DNA of 64,000 bases from Nothopassalora personata (Eukaryota > Ascomycota > Dothideomycetes > Mycosphaerellales > Mycosphaerellaceae), in contig CM066295.1 in assembly GCA_033816765.1 (NCBI GenBank), forward strand, positions 3,224,001 to 3,288,000, written 5' to 3'. Under the pieces are notes generated by a model. That model did no database searches and was not told the DNA's origin. It worked only from the letters and a program-made list of their open reading frames with translations. The position numbers were made by a program, and so were the translations under genes. Below are positions 22,469 through 32,279 of the stretch, in pieces (position 1 is the stretch's first letter; every line of letters starts with the position of its first letter).

Positions 22469-23821
22469 TCCCAGAACAATTTTTTGTCCGGCAAACTCTC
22501 ACTCTCATACCACAGTACCACTGTATTCCCTCGGCTCTTCACAGAAGCGTACCGAAGTCTGATGACAGACTTGATACCGTCGAGCGCTTCGCTCCGTATT
22601 GGACTGGAGGCTGTTGCTCGAAGATGCGGAAGCGTAGCCGAGGAGCGTGGACTGTATCAACAGGAGATCATTACGCATCGAATCTTGTGCTATGTATAAT
22701 GCCATATGCAACGAAAGCGCCTTCAACCGGGGCGGTCTGAAACTTCACCCAACCGCCACGGCGGCAACGATCTCTGTCACTAGTCCTCCGCTCTCACCGA
22801 ATGCCCGTCTATGTCGTGAAAGCGACTGATGATAGCGGACCTGGATCTCACGCCCGATGGCCTTGGAACTCGCGTCCATGCTGCCTTGCAGAGGGCAGCA
22901 AGTACCGGCTGCTCACTGCCTACGCGAAGCTCCGACTGGTATATGCGAGGGAGTCGCCCCGCGCGCGTGCCTCTCCATGCAAAGTCTCGCCCTCATTTCG
23001 ACCAAGCCGGTCACAGCGGCCTGGGGTATGATTCGGACTTCATTGTGAGGACTGAGCGCAGGCTGTACCGCCTATCACGTGTCTGGCCTCCCCTTGGACA
23101 TCACAGCTAGCGGAGCGCACATCGCCACTACCGGTCCATTGCGACCCGATCGCGTTTGCCTTGAGTCTGCAGGTATTGGCATAAGCACAATCACAGTTCG
23201 TGATTCAACCCAGGCTGTCTTCCAATCGAGTCCCATCTCGACCGGGTACGATCTTGGCTGCATACAGACTCGCTGCTCGATATCGACAGCTGGCCTGCGC
23301 GAGCGACAAGGGGTAGTCAGCTGCGGCGGTCGGTGTGAAAAGTTACTCTAGAACTGATCTTCTTTCACGATCTTCGAGGTATAAAGTCTGCCGGCGACCT
23401 CAGCGCCGAGCCTTCTGCGCATACCATAAGGCACTGCGATACAAGGACGACAAGCCGACTCACAGAACGCTCATTGTGTTCTCCGACCCTTATTCGGAAG
23501 AACAACAACAAGCAGCGGCAGCTGTACGCTGACTTGACCGACCTCATGCTATCTGGCTCGTGAGGCAGCGTAAAGAGGCCAATCGTCCAGGCGAAGTCCA
23601 AAGTTTCCAGCTCAAATATATACCCCAGAGCTCCCTTTGTTCCATCCACAGCCGCGACAGAAGTTTAACGGACCCAGCTTCGACCCACTGAGTTGGGTTT
23701 GTCCGAGCTCAGCCATCAGATTGTCCACAGCAGACCGTCCTCGGCGGCTCACTAAAACCTCAAGTCGTCCTTGTCCAAAGCTGCGAAGCATTTGCTCAAG
23801 CACCAGATCAGACTCAACAAC
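22469..23821. other. intergenic region, no supported gene
   Basis: About 1.35 kb between two plus-strand genes. Only short frames without domains are present. Confidence 0.5.
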
Positions 23822-24777
23822 ATGGAATCTCAGACAACATCACCCGACTCGGAAGCCCTCTACCACGGTCGCAGCAGCGCTCACGACCAAGTCGAGCTTG
23901 AGATGCACTTCGAGCAGCACTTACAGGAAATGCGAGAAGAATGGTCCCGCGGAAGTATTCGCGAGCACGGCTCGTTTATGACGGCATGCAATGGATCTGG
24001 TCGCAGCCAGAGTCAGCGTGATGTTTACCTCAACTTGGAATAGCATGCAAGACTAGAGTTCTGGTATTCATTATCCCTCATGACTCTGAGCGCGTGGGCT
24101 TAGAGAGGTTGGAAAGCAGGACTCGAGCGCGAGCTGCGATCGCGATAGAGTCATGCAAGACCGAGCCAGACTTAGTTCTCGCTCAGAGATACCATTTTAT
24201 GGAATGCCTATGGTCCGAAGATGTAGACCCCAGGCGCGACCTCGAGATTCACCTCGACAAGCTCATAGCTAATCATCTGACTCTATGCGACTGGCTAGAG
24301 GGCGAGATTGCCAAGACAGGGCAAGCAGACCATGGCGCTCCAAAATGCAACGGCCCGCTGGCTGTAATGCGAGCCATAATCATGCTGTTCTGGCCTGATC
24401 ACGCGAGGTGTGGCAACGTCACCGAACGCGCTGCACTGGTCCTCACTGGCGATCACAAAAGGGTGCAATCAGGTTCTGTTACGCTAGAAAGCCTCGCTCA
24501 GCACCGTCTGATGACTGGCAGCGATGAGAGAATCGTCTACCTCCCACTAACAGAAGCTGTGGAACTCTCGACAAGCTCGACAGACGCGAGAGAGCCGCAA
24601 CCTCTCAGCTCCGCGCACGCGATGAGTACCATACGAGACAAAGTCGAGAGGAATGCTTGGCTGAGGCGCGGGAACGATGGCACCTATCCAAGTCCCAATC
24701 CGGCCAAGTCAGCACGCGAGCTGATATCTCTGCGGGCAAGGAGCTGTCGCGCGAGAAGAGGCGTCAGATTCTCTTGA
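23822..24777 (+). CDS. protein of unknown function, two-exon model
   Basis: Model: exon 1 23822-24017 and exon 2 24104-24777, joined across an 86-nt GT-AG intron (donor GTGATG, acceptor GGCTTAG); 289 residues. Exon 1 ends in phase 1 and exon 2 begins in the matching phase, so the join keeps a long frame that would otherwise stop at 24043. Exon 1 encodes an acidic helical segment (EMHFEQHLQEMREEW). Exon 2 has a helical core with TEPDLVLAQRYHFMECLW and LTLCDWLEGEIAKTG. The C-terminus is Arg-rich. No known domain. The donor is not strong, so the boundaries may differ. Confidence 0.45.
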
Positions 24778-25226
24778 AGGAAGGCCCGTCGCCACGAAAT
24801 GCAATGCTCGAGTCGTTGTCAGCCTCTTAGGAAATCCTCCATGAGTGCAATCGGAGAGGCCATTTCTGCAGCATATTCATGTCATGACCCAGGAGGCATA
24901 GATCAATCACTCTGTGGAGTGGGAACTATATACTCCAGATATGAGAGAGCGGAGAAGTTGGATTGATGCTGCAAACGACCAAGAAGGCCTGTTGTGGTCC
25001 ATCACGTTCCACTAAACTAGTAGCATGAGAGGAAAATTTTTCACACAACGATCAATGTCCCCACGGCGCGATTGTTAGAAGGTCATCACGGGGTATGGAG
25101 GAAGAAAAGCATGAAGCTCGAGCGGAAGATATCATGAATGGTAGCTTATCACCTGTCATTTACTGGCGCCACAGGGTGTGTATATATACATATGTACGTC
25201 AAAGCCATGAAACTGGCTTTTGCTCT
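24778..25226. other. convergent intergenic region
   Basis: About 450 nt between the 3' ends of two convergent genes. Nothing distinctive seen. Confidence 0.6.
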
Positions 25227-28007
25227 TCACTCCCTTCCAGCAGCAGCTTCACTCGGCTTCGTCGATCCGTCCTTCTCATGATTCGTCAGCTCTTCGAAAA
25301 TGTCGTCGGCGTCCTTGAGATCTTCGCTGCTCTCGCTGCCGTCCGCCGTTGACTGCTTATCGCCCTCTTCAAACGTTGAAATGAGATCCGGCTCTTCGAA
25401 AGGAAGCTCTTCTTCACCACCAAAGTGATCACCGCCAGATGTCAAGATCTTCTGGCCCTCGAGGTCGGGTGCAATGCCAGAGGTGAAGTCATCCTCAGGC
25501 TCTTGCTCGAGCCCCTGTGTTGGCTCGGCCTTCGTTATGTCCGGATCGTCGTTGGCAAGCTCGGCCATCTTTGCTTCGGCCTTATTCTCTTCCTCTCCCA
25601 AATCCACCATCGACTGTTCTTCACCTTCCGACTCAGGCTCAGCACCGACATGGCGCTCACTTGGGTGCGCACTCGGTACTTCGGAATCGTCAGTGGCAGC
25701 AACCATCATACTCTCTATCATTTCCTTCTCCCGCTTAGCAGCCATCTTGCGCCGAGCGGTCTCACTGAAGCTGAACTTGCTGAGAACGTATTCTATCTTC
25801 TCTTCAACAAGAGCCTTGACATGGAAGGCTAGCGCTCTGGTGTTGAAAATACCAGCCATTCTATAGCTCAGCCACAGGTAGTTGACGATACCTTTGTGCA
25901 ATCTCTCCAGACCACGTAGATAGTTCCTCGAAGCAGAGACTTCGGACTCAAGAATTTCGAGTGGCAACTCTTTGATGTCGTAGAGGTTACCTCCACTTTG
26001 CGTAGCAATGCAGCGAGCATAAGCTGGCATCAGATGTTTCCACATATCTGCGTCGGCCTTCGAAGCGGGTGAGGAACAAAGAGTGTTTCGGTCTGTGACG
26101 GTCAAGCCTTCCACTGGTTCGATGAGGTCCGCGACCCAGATTTGATCTCTGAGGCCACACAGGTGGAACCGCTTGTGCATTTGGGAGAGTTCGTGTAGTC
26201 TGGTCAGCATGTAGCTGAAAGGCGTGCCCGGTGGGAAGTACGACGTGAAACGCTCGAGCACAGCTGCTGGTGGGAACAGACCCGCTGATTGGATGGGTTC
26301 TGGCTCTGACTGCATGGCAGCACTGACAATTGGGAAGTCGAATCGCTCCATGGTAGTGACAAGTCCTACGTTCTCCGGAAGGTCGCCCTCGGATCGCTGC
26401 TTGCCCAACGTTTCGCCAGCGGCAATCTCTCCCTTGGCAGCTGCAAGATCCTGCTCACTTGCTGGGGCGTCCGAGGCTTGTGCTGCTGTTCTGAATCGTC
26501 CAGCACGTCCAGCGATTTGCTTGATATCAGCAATGGCAAGGGTGCGGCGCTGCGTACCGTCGAACTTCGAGGATGTCTCGAAGATGATACGCTTGATGGC
26601 GAGGTTGAGACCCATACCGACAGCATCGCTAGCCACGAGGTAGTCGAAGTCGTTGGTGGGGTCATTGAAGAGCCGTGCCTGAGCTGCTCTGGTCTCTGGT
26701 GGTAAGCTCCCGTAGACTGTGGCGACCTTTCGACCAGTAGTCTTCTCGATCTGTCGACGTAGCGCGTGAATACCCATGACCGAGAAGGACACGATACAGT
26801 CGCCTTTCCGGAGCTTCTTCAAGTCTCCATCAAGCGATGACTCTGCCATCTGTAGCGGGCTCAGACGATCATAGCGGTGGATCTCCAGTTTCTCTCCCAC
26901 ACTTGCGCACAGCTCTTTGATGAGTGGGACGGTTCGCGCTTCCCCGCAGAGATGCACCTCTTTCGCCTTGACTCCAAGGAGCGCCTGTGTCCATGCCCAT
27001 CCACGGTCGGGATTACCAATCATCTGGATCTCATCGATCACAGCGACCTCGAGAGTTTTGTTCAATGGCACCATCTCTACCGTACATGCCGACAGGGTAT
27101 GCTCTGCGTCCTCCTTCAAGTCACTGTCCGCAGCTCGCCTTTCCTCGCCAGTCACGAGCGCGCACGGCTTTCCCTTTGCCGTCATGCGCGTGTATACTTC
27201 GTGAGCGAGGAGTCTGAGCGGACCAGCGTACACCCCACTCTTTGCCTGCTCCAGCTGTTGCAGGGCCTGATACGTCTTGCCGGAGTTGGTCGGTCCCACG
27301 TGCAGGTGAATGGTCCGATGGATGGATCTCGTGGCGGGATACCATTCAGTCGGGTATCGCAGATCCGCAAGCGCCTTCTGATTCCTGATGTCGCTTTTTG
27401 TGAACCTGCTACCCGTGACATGGCCATAGAAGTGGTACTTGATTCGATCGTCGAGCCCGTTCGGGCCTCGTGAAGAGAAGGCCTTGCGGAGATCGACCCA
27501 TATGCTATCACTTTCACCTGCGCTGGTGCCAAAGACGGAACTTTGATTGTGCTCCGACTGCGAGATCTTTTGTGTAAAGGCACGCCATATGCGACCAAAC
27601 CCGTCTTCCTGCTTGCCATCCATCTCCTTGCTGTCCTTGGCGAGTTGCTGCAGTAACGGTGCATCTTTCATCTCGTCCTTGATCACACTCAACCGCGCCT
27701 TTAACACCGCGCCGAATTCCGTCGCCGCGAAGGCTCGCTGCTTGTCTGCCCCAACCGGGAGTCGGAAGGCTGCCTTGCGCACCAGTCCATCCTGGTTCTT
27801 CTGACGCGGAAGTCGACCTGCTGTGGGACTAAACGTCCTGAAGGCGCTGCCGTCTTCATCCCTGTTGTAGAATAGCAGCCGCGGTCCACTGCTGCCCTTG
27901 TTGCTTTTGGGATGCGTCGATCGTAGGCGTCGTTGTTGGAGAGCGACGAGGCGCGTTCGGTAGGCGCAGCGTATGCAGACGCTCGCAGGCCGAATGAAGG
28001 AGAGCAT
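25227..28007 (-). CDS. SUV3: mitochondrial ATP-dependent RNA helicase Suv3
   Basis: Single exon, 926 residues. ATG at 28007 was chosen because it starts a basic mitochondrial presequence (MLSFIRPASVCIRCAYRTRL); the frame upstream is open, but its sequence does not look like protein. Helicase motifs are in order: Walker A GPTNSGKT at 238-245, DEIQ at 325-328, then VASDAVGMGLNLAI near 458-471 and QIAGRAGRF at 497-505, the Suv3-type Ski2-like core. A C-terminal Suv3 helical domain follows, and the last 120 residues are strongly acidic and likely disordered. With the exoribonuclease Dss1, Suv3 forms the mitochondrial RNA degradosome in yeasts. Convergent with the 23822 gene. Confidence 0.95.
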   Translation of the reverse strand: MLSFIRPASVCIRCAYRTRLVALQQRRLRSTHPKSNKGSSGPRLLFYNRDEDGSAFRTFSPTAGRLPRQKNQDGLVRKAAFRLPVGADKQRAFAATEFGAVLKARLSVIKDEMKDAPLLQQLAKDSKEMDGKQEDGFGRIWRAFTQKISQSEHNQSSVFGTSAGESDSIWVDLRKAFSSRGPNGLDDRIKYHFYGHVTGSRFTKSDIRNQKALADLRYPTEWYPATRSIHRTIHLHVGPTNSGKTYQALQQLEQAKSGVYAGPLRLLAHEVYTRMTAKGKPCALVTGEERRAADSDLKEDAEHTLSACTVEMVPLNKTLEVAVIDEIQMIGNPDRGWAWTQALLGVKAKEVHLCGEARTVPLIKELCASVGEKLEIHRYDRLSPLQMAESSLDGDLKKLRKGDCIVSFSVMGIHALRRQIEKTTGRKVATVYGSLPPETRAAQARLFNDPTNDFDYLVASDAVGMGLNLAIKRIIFETSSKFDGTQRRTLAIADIKQIAGRAGRFRTAAQASDAPASEQDLAAAKGEIAAGETLGKQRSEGDLPENVGLVTTMERFDFPIVSAAMQSEPEPIQSAGLFPPAAVLERFTSYFPPGTPFSYMLTRLHELSQMHKRFHLCGLRDQIWVADLIEPVEGLTVTDRNTLCSSPASKADADMWKHLMPAYARCIATQSGGNLYDIKELPLEILESEVSASRNYLRGLERLHKGIVNYLWLSYRMAGIFNTRALAFHVKALVEEKIEYVLSKFSFSETARRKMAAKREKEMIESMMVAATDDSEVPSAHPSERHVGAEPESEGEEQSMVDLGEEENKAEAKMAELANDDPDITKAEPTQGLEQEPEDDFTSGIAPDLEGQKILTSGGDHFGGEEELPFEEPDLISTFEEGDKQSTADGSESSEDLKDADDIFEELTNHEKDGSTKPSEAAAGRE

Positions 28008-29522
28008 CGCACGATAAGTGAACGGGTGATGGAAGTAGCGAAGCAGATCGAGCGATAATAATTTGTCTATTCTATGGGTGGCATTACTACTAGGTACGTT
28101 TATCGGCCGAATGTTCACCGGGTCAACTCCCCGCGCTTCTTCGAGTGTGATCAGGGCTACCGTGTCATGATGAGACATCGGGGAGATGGTCAGCTACTAC
28201 TTAGCAGATGTGTTGATCACAAGTGTATGCAACTTATGCTCACGCGCCAGAAAAGCACCTCTTGATGCCTCACGTAGGCGGGAGAAGGGCAATTCTATCG
28301 TATCATCATCCCAAACTCGAGCGACTCATCGAGATCGGAAGTGCATGGGGATTGTTCGAATGGATGCTGTTCAGAGAGGCTGGAAGCTCGGCGTGTCCGC
28401 AAATTCTGATGAGCATCGAGGTCGCTGCGGTGGTGGTGTGCCTGGGACTGCTGTATTTGGTACCAAAGGTGGTCTGACTGGCGTTCTTGCAAACAATATG
28501 AGCCGCGAAACTGTTGCGAAGGCTTTGCGAGCACGACGAACATTTGCGACTATCGGGGAACGCCTTGTCGGGATTTTGAGTATCTCAGATGGACATCTGT
28601 AAGGCGATGAAACTTCCGTGCGGACAGATAGACCTCTCACTGTGCAGTATAGCTTCTTTGCATCCGAAGGCTTCTCTTCCGTCGAAGCATGGGACGCTAG
28701 TGGCAAGATATTCCATCGAGATCTCCAGCCTCGTTGTTCATCAGTCATAAGTCTGGATGAATGAAAAATTTAGCCGGACATCGTTTGTAACTCTGTATGT
28801 ATTCCTCGCCTGGTAGATTAATCAGTCGAGGCTGGCAACTTCTTCCCACGCGACTAAGCACGTACATAGACGCGAGCGATAATCCGTATGTCATTGCAAC
28901 TGTATGTACTGTGTTTATGAGACGCATTAGACACTTTTACAATGAGAGCTCCGTACTAGACATCTCGTCCAATTCTCGAAGCCGAATCTTTTGGTGAGGT
29001 AGTCTTCGTCATCGTCAGTCTGCCAATCCCGTGCATTGAGACTGTTAAGATGTGCGGATAATACGAGGTCCCGACCTGGACTCTCCGCTATGCTTCGTAA
29101 GGTGCATGATGCTCGATTTCAGTAAGGGGGAGCATGATTTCATTGGAACCCTGTCGGCTGATTGACCGTCTAGGCGCAGCTTTTGAGCGCCACATCCAGC
29201 GACCGATGAGCGGCTTGACGATCAAACGTGCCCACCCCAGTCATGAATTGGCCACGTTCTTGCACACAATCGGCTGCTGCTTCGAGGTTACAGGCCGCTG
29301 AACTTATATGAGCCAAAGCTCGGAGCTGTAGAAAATAACCTACATGGTAGTTTGTCGCCGTGAATGAGGATTATCTCGTCGTGAGCCCAAGTGCTGTCGT
29401 TGAGAATGCGAGCAGCCTCGGCCAAGCGCGATTATGCATTGCTATGCGGGACTTTGCAACCAGGACTCGACTATGATCCAATGGGGGGCAGTCTAATTGA
29501 TCGGATGTCGAGCTTTGAAAGT
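28008..29522. other. intergenic region, no supported gene
   Basis: About 1.5 kb upstream of SUV3. Several 80-140-codon frames overlap one another, but none has domains or coherent splicing. Confidence 0.5.
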
Positions 29523-29830
29523 CTATGCGATTTCGTCCAAGATCTTAGAAGCGGTATCGTAACGATGTCGAGCTATGTTAAGATCAGCGTATAAGAGCAA
29601 TAAACGATTGTACGCCCTGGCCTTTGTGTTATCAAGGCCATAATTCGTTAAGTAATCCCCTAGGAAGTTCTCGGCGCATTCATACTCGCCGAGCTCCACA
29701 TACATATCCGCTAAGAGTCTTGCTACGTGGGAATTTTTGGAAGTCGACGAATCTAGACGTATGGAAAGACAATTTGCTTGGTCGGACAATGCATGCTTGT
29801 CTTGGATCTGTCTACAAGGTCGCAGTACTT
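29523..29830 (-). pseudogene. TPR-like exon relic
   Basis: A minus-strand frame of about 100 codons ends at a stop at 29523. It reads as helical repeat sequence: VARLLADMYVELGEYECAEN, then ARAYNRLLLLYADLNIARHR and ASKILDEIA, close to the tetratricopeptide pattern (A..L..Y...G....A). The frame runs upstream to about 29830, where a TTGTAG acceptor-like site lies; no further exon or start was found. Probably the remains of a larger TPR protein, for example the C-terminus of a NACHT-type protein, though that is a guess. Confidence 0.4.
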
Positions 29831-30260
29831 ACATACGCGCTACCACGTCATCACCTTCCGTCAGAGCCCCAACGACGGGCATTCTCTAGCATATGAGGAT
29901 GGTGTTACTCACAACACAGCCGCCATTTGCGGAGGGACATTCGAGCACTCCCGCTTCAACTTGAAGACCCTGCAGCTTGATGGACGTCGTGCCACCAGAC
30001 CCCGAAATACATCTCGTGGGAAGTGCTTTGGCGGGCGTGATAGCAATTTCAAGGTTGAAGAAGATAACGAAGTCGGAGGACGTCAGATGCTAGATCAGAG
30101 CACAGCGGGCACCATGCTCGGGAGTGGAGCGGGGCGAAGTCCGCTGACTCGGCCCGCGAAAAAGTCAGTCCAGCCTGTTGTTTCATGGACATGTATGTAA
30201 GCGACGCTGTCCTCCGCCGCCAACGGTCAATCTCATCTGCCCTTGCGCGGGCCGTGGAGA

Positions 30261-31064
30261 ATGGCATCGATGGAAGGTGACCTGGAAGTTATTGCCGGAG
30301 GGACAACTGGCTTAATCAAGCTGCGCGCCGATAGCCCTTTTGTCGAAAAGGCACCATATCCCAACGTACAGACTGTAGATTACAGCCTTCAAGACTTACG
30401 ACGAGAATATGCCGCCTATCAAAGACTACCACAACATCCACGTTTGCTACAGCTTCACTCGGACAGCACGCCAGAAAGACTAGTGCTGCCGTACCTCCAG
30501 AATGGCTGCCTACACGAATTCCTGCGAGCGCCGCGCGACTCCTCGTCAGATGACTCTTCGTCGTCTAGCTCCTCGCCCAACCCCTCCCTGTCCATCTCTT
30601 CGTCACTACGACTGCAATTTGCTGCTGATGCGACCGAAGGCCTCATGATACTACATGACGTAAACATTGTCCACGGCGACATCAATTCATGGAATTTCCT
30701 GATAAACGATGACTTTCGACTTTGCATTATCGACTTCTCTGGCTCTACGATAGATGGCGAGGCTGGCTCTGCGTTTGAGGGATATAGGTACTGCCTTCCA
30801 CGGTCATTCAACGATCCCTCAACTGTACGAACGGATCTTTTCGCGCTTGGATCGTTGCTATACGAGATTGCAACTAGTGAAGCGCCCTATGAAAGGTGCG
30901 GGGATCAGGAAGTAGTAGAATACTTCGAACAGGGCATCTTTCCTCCAACTCAGGACATACTCCTTGGGAGCATTATACTTGGATGCTGGCAGGGTGCTTA
31001 TAAATCAGCAAAGGCTGTCCACGAAGACATTGTGAAGCAGCAGAGTAGGTCTGAGAACGATTGA
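30261..31064 (+). CDS. divergent protein-kinase-like protein
   Basis: Single exon, 267 residues; ATG at 30261, with another at 30270. Kinase features: a Gly-rich start (IAGGTTGLIKL, residues 11-21), Lys30 at the ATP-binding Lys position, hinge LVLPYLQNGCLHEFL, catalytic loop VHGDINSWNFLI with Asp140 and Asn145 (HGD replaces HRD), and DFSG in place of DFG at 158-161. The metal-binding Asp is kept, so activity is possible. A Ser-rich insert (residues 93-117) follows the hinge. The protein is shorter than a usual kinase domain at its C-terminal lobe. Such small kinase-like proteins are common and variable in filamentous ascomycetes. It is the last intact gene before the transposon block. Confidence 0.8.
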   Translation: MASMEGDLEVIAGGTTGLIKLRADSPFVEKAPYPNVQTVDYSLQDLRREYAAYQRLPQHPRLLQLHSDSTPERLVLPYLQNGCLHEFLRAPRDSSSDDSSSSSSSPNPSLSISSSLRLQFAADATEGLMILHDVNIVHGDINSWNFLINDDFRLCIIDFSGSTIDGEAGSAFEGYRYCLPRSFNDPSTVRTDLFALGSLLYEIATSEAPYERCGDQEVVEYFEQGIFPPTQDILLGSIILGCWQGAYKSAKAVHEDIVKQQSRSEND

Positions 31065-31677
31065 GTCAAGATAAATTGAGTGACTGCACTACGTTACTAT
31101 CGTCGTTCCAATGCACACAATGCCAACTGCTAGACCCTGCTATCCTTCTATCTGCATCTGCCTCTAGCGTCCATCCCCTTATGCTGTCGTTCGCCCTATC
31201 CTGTCTTAACGAGCTTCAGAGTAACCCTCATATTTGCACTGTTTGCACTGGTTCCTCCTGCGGCTGGATCCCGTATCCTTTTCCTTCATGTTTGTGCCAG
31301 TGCAGTCCGAACCACGCGCTACCGCAGCTGGACATCTCTTGATCCGAAGGAACTCCTTGACTCGATGACCGCATGTGTACGCGTATGTGGAGACCTCTTT
31401 GTCGCACATTACTCCTCGTTCGTTAACTCTCGAATCTCTTATAGGACGGAAAGTCAAGAGCACCTACTTATGTTTATGTTCTGTGATCTGAGAATTCTGT
31501 CCCGGAATGTAATCTTTTCTAAAGCTAGATAGTCGTAAGAGAAGCTGTTTACTCGTGTTACTATTAGCAATGATCCACCTACGGTTTGTTACGCCCGTAG
31601 GGCGTGTTAGCTTACTTAACACAAATTACGTACTTAACATAAATTAAGGTGTGTTAGGGCTATTTAACGGCTCTTAT
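31065..31677. other. transition from gene arm to transposon block
   Basis: Mostly featureless to about 31560. From 31560 the DNA is AT-rich with a 6-bp-stem hairpin (ACGCCC-GTA-GGGCGT, 31591-31605) and repeated TTAACA-type words, ending at the start of a mutated LTR at 31678. It may hold the edge of an older insertion. Confidence 0.5.
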
Positions 31678-31859
31678 TATAAGGGCAGCCTATAGCTAAC
31701 CCTTACATGTAATACGGCTATACCCGGCTTAGCATGCCGCACGTAACGCGTATACGTACACTAGGAGACGCGCACAGCGTCTATAGAAGAAAGTAAGCTT
31801 TAGTTCATCTACGATTAGAAGATCGTAGGCGTGCTATATATTGCGACATCCCCTTATAG
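31678..31859 (+). repeat. 5' LTR of gypsy-1b (decayed)
   Basis: Reverse-complement match to the gypsy-1 LTRs at 41066-41262 and 59352-59548, with many TpA in place of CpA/TpG. It begins TATAAGGGC (for TGTAAGGGGC) and ends near CCCCTTATAG. Confidence 0.75.
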
Positions 31860-31891
31860 CCTTACGGCCCTTATAGTTCTAAAGCTTCCCT

Positions 31892-32097
31892 TGTTACGAT
31901 CTAAGCGTGCACCGGCGCTGCAGCCCAATCAAACCTAAGGCAGCAGCCGCCAAGAATCAGGTGACATTGATTAGTCACCTGCAGCCTTTTCATAAGCAGC
32001 CCCTTCAATTCTAGCTTAGACACATGCAATCTACTATCTGCTTTTAAAACACCTTTATGAGCCTATTTTATAACTTCCAACTACTTGTAACGTGATA
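31892..32097 (+). repeat. copia-1 left LTR, nearly unmutated
   Basis: 206 bp, TGTTACGATC to CGTGATA. It keeps 19 CpA dinucleotides, 16 of which are TpA in the right LTR. Its lack of mutation contrasts with the internal region, which becomes heavily mutated after about 32230. Confidence 0.92.
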
Positions 32098-32110
32098 GTT
32101 ATGAGCCCGA
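32098..32110 (+). other. copia-1 primer binding site of half-tRNA-iMet type
   Basis: GTTATGAGCCC directly follows the LTR. It is complementary to the anticodon arm of initiator tRNA-Met (GGGCTCATAAC, anticodon CAT), as in Drosophila copia and yeast Ty5, which prime with a tRNA-iMet fragment rather than the tRNA 3' end. Confidence 0.65.
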
Positions 32111-32279
32111 CAGGCGCTTACTAACGTTCGCTACACAAAACGAAGCCCTAGAGCAGATTTTGCATCGTTATCAAAAACTAGTGGGATCCATCATTATCCT
32201 ATTAATAACCATTGCACAGTAGTACAGTAACCCTAGTAGACCTATAGGAACTTTCATTAGGCCTATTAACACCGTTATG

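Noticed and set aside
26224..27664. Several 100-200-codon frames opposite or alongside SUV3
   Set aside because: All are shadow frames of the well-supported helicase gene.
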